From contig CANMWA010000008.1 in assembly GCA_947501475.1 (NCBI GenBank), forward strand, positions 124,001 through 188,000: 64,000 nucleotides of DNA, given 5' to 3'. The stretch is from an uncultured Aquimarina sp. (GTDB lineage: Bacteria > Bacteroidota > Bacteroidia > Flavobacteriales > Flavobacteriaceae). Shown here one piece after another: positions 53,391 to 62,502 of this stretch. The position numbers and the translations under genes were made by a program. The number at the start of each line of letters is the position of its first letter. Position 1 is the first letter of the stretch. Below the pieces are notes generated by a model. The model did not search any database, was not told the origin of the DNA, and saw nothing but the letters and a program-made list of their open reading frames with translations.

Positions 53391-54179
53391 CTAGATGCCG
53401 AATATATCTTTAGAGTTTTTGGTAGTTATCGCTGCGATTTCTTCTAGAGGTTTTTGATATATGTCTGAAAGTTTTTCGGCAACATTTAGCAAATAAGAAC
53501 TTTCGTTACGTTTCCCCCGATAAGGTGTCGGTGCCAAATATGGTGAGTCGGTCTCAAGAACAATGTGTTCTAGAGGAATTTGATTCAGGAATTGATCTAT
53601 TTTACCATTTTTAAAAGTAACCACCCCTCCTATGCCTAGCTTCATATTATAACCAATTGCGCGTTGAGCATCTTCAATTGTACCGGTAAAACAATGAAAA
53701 ATCCCGAATAAATCATCATCCTTTTCTAACGCTAAAACATCGAAGATTTCTTGAAAAGCATCTCTGCAATGAATCACAATTGGTAATTTATACTTTTTTG
53801 CTAATCGAATTTGATACTGAAACGCTTCTTTTTGTTGTTTTAAAAATGTTTTATCCCAATACAAATCAATACCTATCTCACCTACAGCATAAAAAGTTTT
53901 ATCAGAACTTATACTTAAACGCTTTTCTAATTGTTGTTCTACATGTTGTAATTCTTCTTGATAATTTTCTTTTACATGTGTTGGATGTAATCCCATCATC
54001 AAAAAAACATGATCGGGATACCTAGCTTCGATATCATACATCGCATTGGTGTATGATGAATCGATTGCCGGAACAAAAAAACGCAACACTCCACTCTCAA
54101 TGGCACGTTGCATCATTAAGTCTTGATCTTCTACAAAAGATTCACTATAAATATGGGTGTGTGTATCGGTAAGTATCAT
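53391..54179 (-). CDS. tatD: TatD-family metal-dependent hydrolase
   Basis: The start is set at MILTDTHTHIYSE (262 residues), as DTHTH is the N-terminal metal motif. Other ligands are GEIGID (Glu), PIVIHCRDA (His), GIFHCFTG (His) and VLETDSPYLAP (Asp). These are the full TatD set. Members are 3'-5' DNA exonucleases or D-amino-acyl-tRNA deacylase-like enzymes. A TACTTTTG box (54184-54191, minus strand) ends only 5 bp before this ATG, so the mRNA may be nearly leaderless. Confidence 0.92.
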   Translation of the reverse strand: MILTDTHTHIYSESFVEDQDLMMQRAIESGVLRFFVPAIDSSYTNAMYDIEARYPDHVFLMMGLHPTHVKENYQEELQHVEQQLEKRLSISSDKTFYAVGEIGIDLYWDKTFLKQQKEAFQYQIRLAKKYKLPIVIHCRDAFQEIFDVLALEKDDDLFGIFHCFTGTIEDAQRAIGYNMKLGIGGVVTFKNGKIDQFLNQIPLEHIVLETDSPYLAPTPYRGKRNESSYLLNVAEKLSDIYQKPLEEIAAITTKNSKDIFGI

Positions 54180-54236
54180 GCCGCAAAAGTAACTAAATTT
54201 TGCATGCAATTATATATACTTTTAATATGCGAAATT

Positions 54237-54527
54237 CTAGTTGTTGATACTAATAATACGCTCCAACGGAATGACTGTGGATTGCTTAAGAATAACAGAT
54301 CTTTCTGTTATCCCCCATACTGTAGTTTCTACTTCTTTTGTTCCTTCATCATCTGCAAAAACAATCTTTACTTTTACATGCTCTAGATTGCCCAAACTCA
54401 TGGCACGTTTCAGTTTTTGATATCGATTACGTTTTTCTCTTTTATTATCTAATACTTCCTGATGCGGAAAATGCAGAAACTGTATTTGTTCTTTCTTAAT
54501 ATGTTCTATCCTATCATGTACTTCCAT
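54237..54527 (-). CDS. Small hypothetical cytoplasmic protein
   Basis: I do not recognise this 96-residue protein. It has a charged N-terminal helix region (EHIKKEQIQFLHFPHQEVL), a strongly basic stretch (NKREKRNRYQKLKRAM) and a short beta-rich C-terminus (VKVKIVFADDEGTKEVETTV, then SVILKQSTVIPLERI). There is no signal, TM or cysteine. The C-terminal half has the look of a small beta barrel, as in some RNA-binding proteins, but that is only an impression. It lies 57 bp upstream of the tatD-like gene on the same strand. Confidence 0.65.
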   Translation of the reverse strand: MEVHDRIEHIKKEQIQFLHFPHQEVLDNKREKRNRYQKLKRAMSLGNLEHVKVKIVFADDEGTKEVETTVWGITERSVILKQSTVIPLERIISINN

Positions 54528-54709
54528 AACAATGTATACTTTTTAATTTTAGTCGTCATAAACCAGATATAATTTACATTTTTATTAGAATTTTCACACT
54601 CAAAATACTGTTAATTAACACTTTATTTTAAATTTTAAAGGATCGCTAACCATAAAACACAAACTAGCATTTTAATTAATTATTTTTACCCTCTACTAAA
54701 TATAAAACA

Positions 54710-55144
54710 ATGACGCTTCGCCAACTTCTAATTCAAAAAGGATATTATAGAATTAAACTTGTTTTTACAAAGACTAATCATTTTGAAATTAAAGCTAATC
54801 TAAATGGTATTGAAGGAAATTTTATAGTCGACACAGGAGCTTCTAATTCTTGTGTTGGTTTTGAAGCTGTAGAAAAATTTAATCTCTTGACCCAAGAAAG
54901 TGATATTAAAGCTGCTGGAGCCGGAGCAACAGATATGTTTACGCAAACATCACAGAAAAACACTATTAAGATAGGAAAATGGTCAAGAAAAAAGACTCCT
55001 CTTGTGTTATTCGACCTCAATCATGTAAATACAGCATTAATAGCTCACCAGGCAGAACCTGTAGATGGTATTATTGGTGCCGATATCCTTAAAAAAGGAA
55101 AAGCAATTATTGATTATGATAGAATGTGTTTGTATTTGAAATAA
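54710..55144 (+). CDS. Retropepsin-like aspartic protease domain protein
   Basis: This 144-residue single-domain protein has the aspartic protease active-site motif GNFIVDTGASNSCVG (about residues 39-53). The matching late motif is DGIIGADILKKG, and the strand-rich segment between carries the flap region. This is the retropepsin-like (clan AA) fold, which must dimerise to form an active site. There is no signal peptide, so it is cytoplasmic unless exported otherwise. The substrate is unknown. It stands alone between divergent and convergent neighbours. Confidence 0.85.
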   Translation: MTLRQLLIQKGYYRIKLVFTKTNHFEIKANLNGIEGNFIVDTGASNSCVGFEAVEKFNLLTQESDIKAAGAGATDMFTQTSQKNTIKIGKWSRKKTPLVLFDLNHVNTALIAHQAEPVDGIIGADILKKGKAIIDYDRMCLYLK

Positions 55145-55175
55145 GTTGCAAATTAATAACGTTACAGAGTTAAAA

Positions 55176-56429
55176 TCACATCCCTGTTCTAATCGCCTCA
55201 ACAGGATCTAACTTAGAAGCTGATATTGCTGGTAGTATACCAGAAATCAATCCTATTACCGAAGATACAATTGTACCCAAAAAAATATTAACCGGGGATA
55301 GGATAAATTCAAAATCTCCTGTAAATTGAGAAAGTAAGACCGATACTAACCAAACCAGGAACAACCCTATTAGCCCACCTATTAACGATAATATTACCGC
55401 CTCAAATAAAAATTGAAATAAGATAAACTTATTTTTTGCACCCAACGATTTTTGGATCCCAATGAGATTAGTTCTCTCTTTGACACTCACAAACATAATA
55501 TTTGCAATCCCAAATCCACCAACTAGTAACGAAAAACAACTAATCAATAAGCCTATGATACTCATTTGACCTGTAATATTATCTATAAAATCTGTAAACC
55601 CTTGTAATTGATTTACAAAAAAATTATCTATTTCATCTGGTTTTAAACCTCTATGCATTCTCACCTTTTGCTTTAGCATAGCGGTAAATTCTTGGACATC
55701 GACTTCGGGTTCTGGTTTAATAATCATGGCCGGAACAGCAAATTTATTATTATCACCATAAATACGTCTAGCAATATTTACAGGTATAAAAATTGATGTG
55801 TCTTTTGACCCCCCTAAAAGACCTGCTCCTTCTTTTTTAAGCACTCCAATTACAGTAAATTTCCTTCCGTAAATACGAACTTTTTTACCGATAGGATCAC
55901 GAGATCCAAACAAACTATTAGCCACCTCATCACCAATAACAACAACAGTATTACCCGCTACAGATTCTTGCTCATTAAAAAACCTTCCTTTCACAACCTG
56001 TAACTCTTCAACATCATAATACTCACTACTAACTGGCGCAGCATTAACATTACTAATACTTTGATCTTCGTACTTAATAGTTTCAGGATTAACAAATAAC
56101 ATATAACTAGAAGCCTCGATATTAGGAGTAGTACGTTTAAAATATTGATACTCATCATAAGTGAGATCTGGAAATTGATCTCTTTTCCATTTTGGGATAC
56201 TTGAGGGCCCAAAAGAAAGATGTGTTAAATAAATAGTACTATTGTCTAACGAACTAATACTACCCTTAATCTCTTGTTTTAAAGAATCCACTGCTGCCAA
56301 GACTCCGATTATCGAAAAAATCCCAATAGTCACTCCCAGAAGAGAGAGAAAGGTGCGCAACTTATTATTGATAAGTGCATTTACGGCAAAGTTAAAACTC
56401 TCTTTAAGTACTCTAAGGTAGATTAGCAT
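55176..56429 (-). CDS. MacB/FtsX-type ABC transporter permease
   Basis: This 417-residue permease has an N-terminal TM helix (LRTFLSLLGVTIGIFSIIGV), a large periplasmic MacB-PCD domain (about residues 45-260) and three C-terminal TM helices. The FtsX domain shows FGIANIMFVSVKERTNLIGI, QKSLGAKNKFILFQFLFEA and LDPVEAIRTG at the end. It should act in macrolide, lipoprotein or peptide export, or as a mechanotransmission permease. No ABC ATPase or membrane-fusion gene is adjacent, so its ATPase partner lies elsewhere. Confidence 0.92.
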   Translation of the reverse strand: MLIYLRVLKESFNFAVNALINNKLRTFLSLLGVTIGIFSIIGVLAAVDSLKQEIKGSISSLDNSTIYLTHLSFGPSSIPKWKRDQFPDLTYDEYQYFKRTTPNIEASSYMLFVNPETIKYEDQSISNVNAAPVSSEYYDVEELQVVKGRFFNEQESVAGNTVVVIGDEVANSLFGSRDPIGKKVRIYGRKFTVIGVLKKEGAGLLGGSKDTSIFIPVNIARRIYGDNNKFAVPAMIIKPEPEVDVQEFTAMLKQKVRMHRGLKPDEIDNFFVNQLQGFTDFIDNITGQMSIIGLLISCFSLLVGGFGIANIMFVSVKERTNLIGIQKSLGAKNKFILFQFLFEAVILSLIGGLIGLFLVWLVSVLLSQFTGDFEFILSPVNIFLGTIVSSVIGLISGILPAISASKLDPVEAIRTGM

Positions 56430-56548
56430 GCTCTTTTTTTATTCTCGATTTTAGATAATCTAAAGATAGGACGTTTTCGTTATGTTTTTGTTACAATTTG
56501 CTCCAAACAATTGTATATAATTGGTTGTCTAATTGGATACTAAATTAC

Positions 56549-56556
56549 TACTTTTG
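56549..56556 (+). promoter_or_regulatory. purH -7 box
   Basis: TACTTTTG matches TAnnTTTG, 23 bp before the purH ATG. A TTG at 56525-56527 is 21 bp upstream, slightly longer than the usual 19. Confidence 0.5.
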
Positions 56557-56579
56557 CGTTTTACTAACTAAAATTCCTC

Positions 56580-58112
56580 ATGAGCAACACAAAAACTGCT
56601 AAATCTGCCTTAATTTCTGTTTTCAGTAAAGACGGATTAGCTCCTATCGTAAAAAAATTAGACGAACTTAATGTCACCATTTATTCTACTGGCGGAACAG
56701 AAAAATTCATCAAAGATTTAGGCATTGATGTGGTTCCTGTAGAAGATGTTACATCATACCCCTCTATTCTAGGAGGAAGAGTTAAAACTTTACACCCAAA
56801 AGTTTTCGGAGGAATTCTTAATCGTCAAAACAACGATAGTGATGTTGCAGAATTAGAACAATACCAGATCCCACAGATCGATATTGTTATAGTAGATTTG
56901 TATCCTTTTGAAAAAACTGTAGCTTCGGGAGCTCCAGAACAAGATATTATTGAAAAAATTGATATTGGTGGGATCTCATTAATTAGAGCTGCTGCCAAAA
57001 ACTTTGCTGATGTTACTTGTGTAGCCTCGGTAGATGACTATTCAGACTTTTTAAATGTTATCACTGAAGGTAACGGAAATATCTCTATCGAAGATCGTAA
57101 ACGTTTTGCAGCAAAAGCCTTTAATGTTTCTTCGCATTATGACTCTGCTATTTTTAATTATTTTAATAGTGATCATGAAATTGCCGCTCTTAAAATAAGT
57201 GAAACTCAAGGAAAAGTATTACGCTACGGAGAAAACCCACACCAAAAAGGATTTTTCTTTGGAGATTTTGATGCGATGTTTGACAAATTGCACGGTAAAG
57301 AATTATCATACAACAATCTGCTTGATGTTGATGCCGCTGTTAATTTAATGAATGAATTTAAGGGTGAAGCGCCAACATTTGCCATTTTAAAACACAACAA
57401 TGCCTGTGGTTTAGCACAACGAGAAACCGTTTTACAATCTTATGTTGATGCCCTAGCCGGGGATTCTATTTCGGCATTTGGAGGAATATTAATTAGTAAT
57501 ACTGAAATTGACAATGCTACGGCTGAAGAAATCCACAAATTATTCTGCGAAGTAGTTATTGCACCTTCATTTAGCAATGAAGCATTAAAAATTTTAAAAG
57601 GAAAGAAAAACAGAATATTATTAGTTCAAAAAGAAATTGACTTACCTAAAACACAGGTGCGTTCATGTCTTAACGGAGCTCTTGTTCAGGACAAAGATCT
57701 TAAAACTGATACTAAAGCTGATCTAAATACAGCAACCAAAGTACCACCAACAGCAGAGCAGATCGAAGATCTTTTATTTGCTTCAAAAATCTGTAAGCAC
57801 ACTAAATCAAATACCATTGTTTTTGTAAAAGAAAGACAATTATTTGCAAGCGGAACAGGTCAAACCTCTAGAGTAGATGCCTTAAAACAATCTATCGACA
57901 AAGCAAGATCATTTAACTTTGATCTTAACGGTGCTGTGATGGCTAGTGATGCCTTTTTTCCGTTCCCTGATTGTGTAGAAATAGCAGATAAGGCGGGGAT
58001 CAAAGCAGTCATTCAACCAGGGGGTTCTATAAAAGATCAATTAAGTATAGATTACTGTGATCAAAACGGAATTGCAATGGTTATGACAGGAACACGCCAT
58101 TTTAAACATTAA
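56580..58112 (+). CDS. purH: Bifunctional AICAR transformylase/IMP cyclohydrolase
   Basis: This 510-residue enzyme carries out the last two steps of IMP synthesis. The N-terminal IMP cyclohydrolase (MGS-like fold, about residues 1-190) has ALISVFSKDGL, IYSTGGTEKFI and GGRVKTLHPKVFGGIL. The AICAR transformylase half has KVLRYGENPHQKG, the catalytic KHNNACGLA and FGGILISN. It ends PGGSIKDQLSIDYCDQNGI and MTGTRHFKH, the conserved terminus. mreB starts 43 bp downstream on the same strand, with no clear terminator between them. Confidence 0.97.
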   Translation: MSNTKTAKSALISVFSKDGLAPIVKKLDELNVTIYSTGGTEKFIKDLGIDVVPVEDVTSYPSILGGRVKTLHPKVFGGILNRQNNDSDVAELEQYQIPQIDIVIVDLYPFEKTVASGAPEQDIIEKIDIGGISLIRAAAKNFADVTCVASVDDYSDFLNVITEGNGNISIEDRKRFAAKAFNVSSHYDSAIFNYFNSDHEIAALKISETQGKVLRYGENPHQKGFFFGDFDAMFDKLHGKELSYNNLLDVDAAVNLMNEFKGEAPTFAILKHNNACGLAQRETVLQSYVDALAGDSISAFGGILISNTEIDNATAEEIHKLFCEVVIAPSFSNEALKILKGKKNRILLVQKEIDLPKTQVRSCLNGALVQDKDLKTDTKADLNTATKVPPTAEQIEDLLFASKICKHTKSNTIVFVKERQLFASGTGQTSRVDALKQSIDKARSFNFDLNGAVMASDAFFPFPDCVEIADKAGIKAVIQPGGSIKDQLSIDYCDQNGIAMVMTGTRHFKH

Positions 58113-58155
58113 TTTTATTACATTTACTAAATTTTAACCCCTTTTTTGACTTTTT

Positions 58156-59184
58156 ATGGGATTTTTTGACTTCTTTACTGAAGAGATCGCGATAGACTTA
58201 GGTACTGCTAATACCTTAGTAATTCATAATGATAAAGTAGTAGTGGATAGCCCCTCTATTGTAGCCAGAGATATTGTAACTGGTAAAATTATTGCCGTTG
58301 GAAAAGAAGCTGCAATGATGCAAGGAAAAACCCACGAAAATATAAAAACTATTCGTCCACTTAAGGATGGAGTAATTGCAGATTTTGATGCTAGTGAAAA
58401 GATGATCAGTATGTTCATCAAAGATATTCCTGCATTAAAGAAAAAGCTCTTTGCACCTGCCTTACGAATGGTAATTTGTATCCCCTCAGGAATTACCGAA
58501 GTAGAAATGCGAGCGGTAAAAGAAAGTGCAGAACGTGTAAACGGAAAAGAGGTATATCTTATTCATGAACCGATGGCAGCAGCCATTGGGATTGGTGTAG
58601 ATATTATGCAGCCTAAAGGAAATATGATTGTAGATATAGGTGGTGGTACTACCGAAATTGCTGTTATTGCTCTAGGCGGGATCGTTTGTGACAAATCAGT
58701 GAAAATTGCTGGTGACGTTTTCACCAACGATATTATATATTACATGCGTACACAACATAACCTATATGTTGGAGAACGTACAGCAGAGAAAATAAAAATT
58801 CAGATTGGAGCAGCTACAGAGGATTTAGAGTTACCTCCAGAGGAAATGAATGTGCAAGGCCGTGACCTACTAACGGGAAAACCAAAACAAGTACAGATCT
58901 CTTTTAGAGAAATGGCAAAAGCACTTGATAAATCAATCTTACGTATTGAAGATGCAGTAATGGAAACCTTATCACAAACACCTCCAGAACTTGCAGCTGA
59001 TATCTACAATACAGGAATTTATCTTGCAGGCGGTGGATCTATGTTACGTGGATTAGACAAAAGATTATCTCAAAAAACGGATCTACCAGTATACATTGCA
59101 GAAGACCCATTAAGAGCAGTAGTAAGAGGAACAGGAATTACACTTAAAAACTTAAACAAATACAAAAGTGTACTCATTAAATAA
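58156..59184 (+). CDS. mreB: Rod-shape-determining protein MreB
   Basis: This 342-residue bacterial actin polymerises under the inner membrane and guides cell elongation. The nucleotide-binding blocks are IDLGTANTLV, the phosphate-2 region IVDIGGGTTEIAVIAL and the adenosine motif IYLAGGGSMLRGLD. EPMAAAIGIGVDI and ERTAEKIKIQIG are further family signatures. It opens the mreBCD-mrdA-rodA cluster; the gap to mreC is 126 bp with a small hairpin (TTAAGC/GCTTAA, 59251-59265). Confidence 0.98.
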   Translation: MGFFDFFTEEIAIDLGTANTLVIHNDKVVVDSPSIVARDIVTGKIIAVGKEAAMMQGKTHENIKTIRPLKDGVIADFDASEKMISMFIKDIPALKKKLFAPALRMVICIPSGITEVEMRAVKESAERVNGKEVYLIHEPMAAAIGIGVDIMQPKGNMIVDIGGGTTEIAVIALGGIVCDKSVKIAGDVFTNDIIYYMRTQHNLYVGERTAEKIKIQIGAATEDLELPPEEMNVQGRDLLTGKPKQVQISFREMAKALDKSILRIEDAVMETLSQTPPELAADIYNTGIYLAGGGSMLRGLDKRLSQKTDLPVYIAEDPLRAVVRGTGITLKNLNKYKSVLIK

Positions 59185-59310
59185 TGTAAAAAAATAGTAT
59201 TGAAAGTATACCTAAATTTCTGATTTTACGTTATCCTGCTTTAATACTTGTTAAGCAAAGCTTAAGTAACACAAAAAAGTTTAACTAAAGAAATTATAGC
59301 ACCCTAAATC

Positions 59311-60135
59311 ATGCAGCAGATTATTAATTTTTTAATACGAAATAAACATTTTTTGTTATTTCTCCTGCTATTATTATTATCACTTGCCTTTACCATACAA
59401 TCGCATTCTTATCATAAAAGTAAGTTTGTAAACTCAAGTAATTTTTTTAGTGGAGGCCTTTATACGTGGCAACATTCTCTAAGTGATTATTTGAAGCTTA
59501 AACAAGAAAATGTAAGATTATTAGAAGAAAATGAACGTCTTCATAATCAATTAAGTGCATTAAGTATAGACACAACATTACAAAAACGAATAGATACTAC
59601 ATCATTTGACAAGCCCTATACTTTTATTAAAGCAAGAGTGATCAAGAATGATTACAATAAAATTGACAACTATATCCTGATTGATAAAGGCCATAATGAT
59701 AGCATAAAAGCAGATATGGGCGTTATTACCGATAAAGGTATAATAGGAATCATCGAGAATACTTCAAAAAATTATGGTAGAATAATCTCGATACTAAACA
59801 GTAATTCTCGCATTAATGCTGGTTTAAAAAAATCTAACCAATATGGCTCATTGATTTGGGATGGTAAAGACCCCAATATTGTTCAACTAGAAACGATCCC
59901 GAGACAAGCCATTTTAAAAGAAGGAGATACAATTATAACTCATGGTCGTTCTACTATTTTTCCTAGAGGAATAGGGATTGGAACTATCTTGAATTATAAA
60001 CTGAACCAAAACAAAAGTTATTATTTAATTGATGTAAAATTATTTAATGACATGACCGATATAGGATTTATATATGCCATCAAAAATAGTGCTGCAGAAG
60101 AAATTAAAAGCCTTGAGAAATTAAATCATGAATAG
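59311..60135 (+). CDS. mreC: Rod-shape-determining protein MreC
   Basis: This 274-residue protein has one N-terminal TM helix (about residues 13-30), a coiled coil (about 65-90, LKQENVRLLEENERLHNQL) and a periplasmic beta domain. Characteristic lines are YILIDKGHNDSIKADMGVI, GIIGIIENTSKNYGRIISIL and GDTIITHGRSTIFPRGIGIG. It links MreB filaments to the PBP2-RodA synthase. It overlaps mreD by 8 bp. Confidence 0.96.
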   Translation: MQQIINFLIRNKHFLLFLLLLLLSLAFTIQSHSYHKSKFVNSSNFFSGGLYTWQHSLSDYLKLKQENVRLLEENERLHNQLSALSIDTTLQKRIDTTSFDKPYTFIKARVIKNDYNKIDNYILIDKGHNDSIKADMGVITDKGIIGIIENTSKNYGRIISILNSNSRINAGLKKSNQYGSLIWDGKDPNIVQLETIPRQAILKEGDTIITHGRSTIFPRGIGIGTILNYKLNQNKSYYLIDVKLFNDMTDIGFIYAIKNSAAEEIKSLEKLNHE

Positions 60136-60634
60136 GGATACGGCATTACATATAGGACGATTTATTATTTTAATTCTGGTTCAGGTTTTGATCCTAAATC
60201 ATATAGATTTTCTAGGGTTTTTGAACCCATATATTTACATAATTTTTATCCTACTTGCCCCTCTTAACATAAACAAAAGCCTTTTTTTATTTGTAAGTTT
60301 TATATTAGGTTTAATTATCGATATGTTTGGGGATTCTGGAGGTATACATGCAGCAGCCTGTGTCATTATAGCCTTTTTTCGCCCAGTTGCTTTAAGAACT
60401 GTATTTGGGCTTAGTTACGAATTTCAAACCGTAAAATTAAGTCATGTTGGATCTGGAGAACGATTAGCTTATGTAACTTTAATGGTTTTAACACATCATA
60501 TTGTACTTTTTTCATTAGAATTTTTTAACTTCTCTCACATACTATTAATAGCAAAAAAGACGTTATTTTCTAGTTTATTCACCATTGTGATTACCATGTT
60601 GGTTATGGTATTGTTTAGAAGAAGTGATTCATGA
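60128..60634 (+). CDS. mreD: Rod-shape-determining protein MreD
   Basis: This 168-residue membrane protein has about five to six TM helices, with FIILILVQVLILNHIDFLGF at the N-terminus and the family-typical loop GLIIDMFGDSGGIHAAACVI. It is part of the elongasome. The start overlaps mreC by 8 bp and its stop overlaps the mrdA start by 4 bp (ATGA), so all three are translationally linked. Confidence 0.93.
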   Translation: MNRDTALHIGRFIILILVQVLILNHIDFLGFLNPYIYIIFILLAPLNINKSLFLFVSFILGLIIDMFGDSGGIHAAACVIIAFFRPVALRTVFGLSYEFQTVKLSHVGSGERLAYVTLMVLTHHIVLFSLEFFNFSHILLIAKKTLFSSLFTIVITMLVMVLFRRSDS

Positions 60635-62502
60635 GAAAATTATTACTGTATCTTATTATTGTTACAACAGGTTTTGTTTTTATAGCGAGGCTTTTTTACT
60701 TACAAATTTACAATACATCATTTGCTTCTTTATCAGATGATAATGCAATAAAGGTAATTTATGATTATCCGCAAAGAGGTGCGATTTATGATCGAAATGG
60801 AATTTTACTTGTTACCAATCAGCCGTCATATGACGTTATGGTTATTCCTCGAGAATTAAAACCTTTTGACACTTTAGAGTTTTGTTCAATTCTTAATATT
60901 ACCAAAGACAAACTAGTAAATAGACTACATAAAGCCAGAGTATACTCTCCTAGAGTGCCTTCGATAATAATTCCTCAATTAACCAAAGACGAGTATGCTT
61001 ACCTTCAGGAAAAAATGCGAAAATTTGAAGGTTTCTACATTCAAAAACGATCTTTAAGAGATTATCAAACTGTGCTCGCAGCCAATGTATTAGGATATAT
61101 TGGCGAAGTAAATGACGCCTTAATAAAAAAAGATCCATACTATCTATCGGGAGATCTTATTGGTATCGATGGAGTAGAAAAACAATATGAAAATGAACTC
61201 AGAGGTATCAAAGGTGTAAAACGGATTCAAAAAGATCGATTTAACCGAGATATTGGTCCTTATAAAAACAGAAAATTTGATACCCTTCCAGTAAATGGAA
61301 AAGATCTTACTATAACTATAGACAAAAGACTTCAAGCCTATGGAGATTTGCTCATGAAAAATAAACGAGGAGGCATTGTAGCTCTAGAGCCTTCAACTGG
61401 AGATATTTTAGCATTAATAACAGCACCCAGTTATAAACCAGAATTACTTGTAGGTAGGAAAAGATCTCCAAATTTTACCCGGTTAGTACGTGACACTATA
61501 GCAATACCATTATTTGATAGAGGCTTAAAAGCAGAATACCCTCCTGGATCTCCATTCAAAACCATAAATGCATTGATAGGATTGCAAGAAAATGTGATAG
61601 ATTTAAAAGAAAAAATTTCATGCAGAATGGGGTATTATTACGGAAAAAGAGGACAAAAACTTGGTTGTCACTCTCATAGAGGCCCTCTTAACATGATACC
61701 TGGGATTGCTAATTCTTGTAATGCTTATTTTGCTACAGTATATCGAAGAATTATTGAGAAATATGACACACCACAGGTAGGCATGGATACCTGGAAAAAA
61801 CATGTAGAAAGTTTTGGGTTAGGAAACTACCTCGGAAATGATCTACCAGAAGGAAGGCGGGGCAAAGTACCTTCTTCAGAATATTATAATAAAATATATC
61901 AATACCCTACTTATAAATGGTATGCATCTGCCACTTTATCCAATGCAATTGGGCAAGGAGAAGTATTGGCGACCCCGATACAATTAGCTAATATGACAGC
62001 TGCTATAGCTAATAGAGGGCATTACTACACGCCACATATTATCAAAGCAATTGATGGTAAACCTATAGAAAACGAAAAATATACTAAGCCAAAAATTACA
62101 ACAATCGACAGAGAACATTTTGACCCTGTTGTCGAGGGGATGCATGAAGTTTACACAAAAGGTACTGCAAGTTTTTTACAAGTTAAAGGAATAGATATAT
62201 GTGGAAAAACAGGAACTGCCGAGAATTTTATGAAAATAGATGGTATAAAAACACAACTTACAGATCATTCGGTTTTTATTGCTTTTGCACCAAAAGATGA
62301 TCCAAAAATAGCTTTGGCAGTATTTGTTGAAAACGGATATTGGGGAGCTCGATATGCGGGTAGAATTGCTTCTCTGATGATAGAAAAATATTTAAATGGC
62401 GTGATTTCCAGAACAGATTTAGAACAATGGGTTCTTACACACAGTTTAGAAGAAGAATATGCAAAACCATATAGTGGCAAACCTTTTAAAATCAATCAAT
62501 AA
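60631..62502 (+). CDS. mrdA: Penicillin-binding protein 2 (transpeptidase)
   Basis: This 623-residue class B PBP crosslinks peptidoglycan during elongation. It has an N-terminal TM helix (about residues 4-22) and a pedestal domain (RGAIYDRNGILLVTNQPSYD). The transpeptidase domain has the catalytic SPFK (near residue 307), SCN in IANSCNAYFATV, and KTGT in CGKTGTAENF. The order and spacing are normal. It shares one base with the rodA start (TAATG) and acts as the partner of RodA. Confidence 0.96.
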   Translation: MRKLLLYLIIVTTGFVFIARLFYLQIYNTSFASLSDDNAIKVIYDYPQRGAIYDRNGILLVTNQPSYDVMVIPRELKPFDTLEFCSILNITKDKLVNRLHKARVYSPRVPSIIIPQLTKDEYAYLQEKMRKFEGFYIQKRSLRDYQTVLAANVLGYIGEVNDALIKKDPYYLSGDLIGIDGVEKQYENELRGIKGVKRIQKDRFNRDIGPYKNRKFDTLPVNGKDLTITIDKRLQAYGDLLMKNKRGGIVALEPSTGDILALITAPSYKPELLVGRKRSPNFTRLVRDTIAIPLFDRGLKAEYPPGSPFKTINALIGLQENVIDLKEKISCRMGYYYGKRGQKLGCHSHRGPLNMIPGIANSCNAYFATVYRRIIEKYDTPQVGMDTWKKHVESFGLGNYLGNDLPEGRRGKVPSSEYYNKIYQYPTYKWYASATLSNAIGQGEVLATPIQLANMTAAIANRGHYYTPHIIKAIDGKPIENEKYTKPKITTIDREHFDPVVEGMHEVYTKGTASFLQVKGIDICGKTGTAENFMKIDGIKTQLTDHSVFIAFAPKDDPKIALAVFVENGYWGARYAGRIASLMIEKYLNGVISRTDLEQWVLTHSLEEEYAKPYSGKPFKINQ

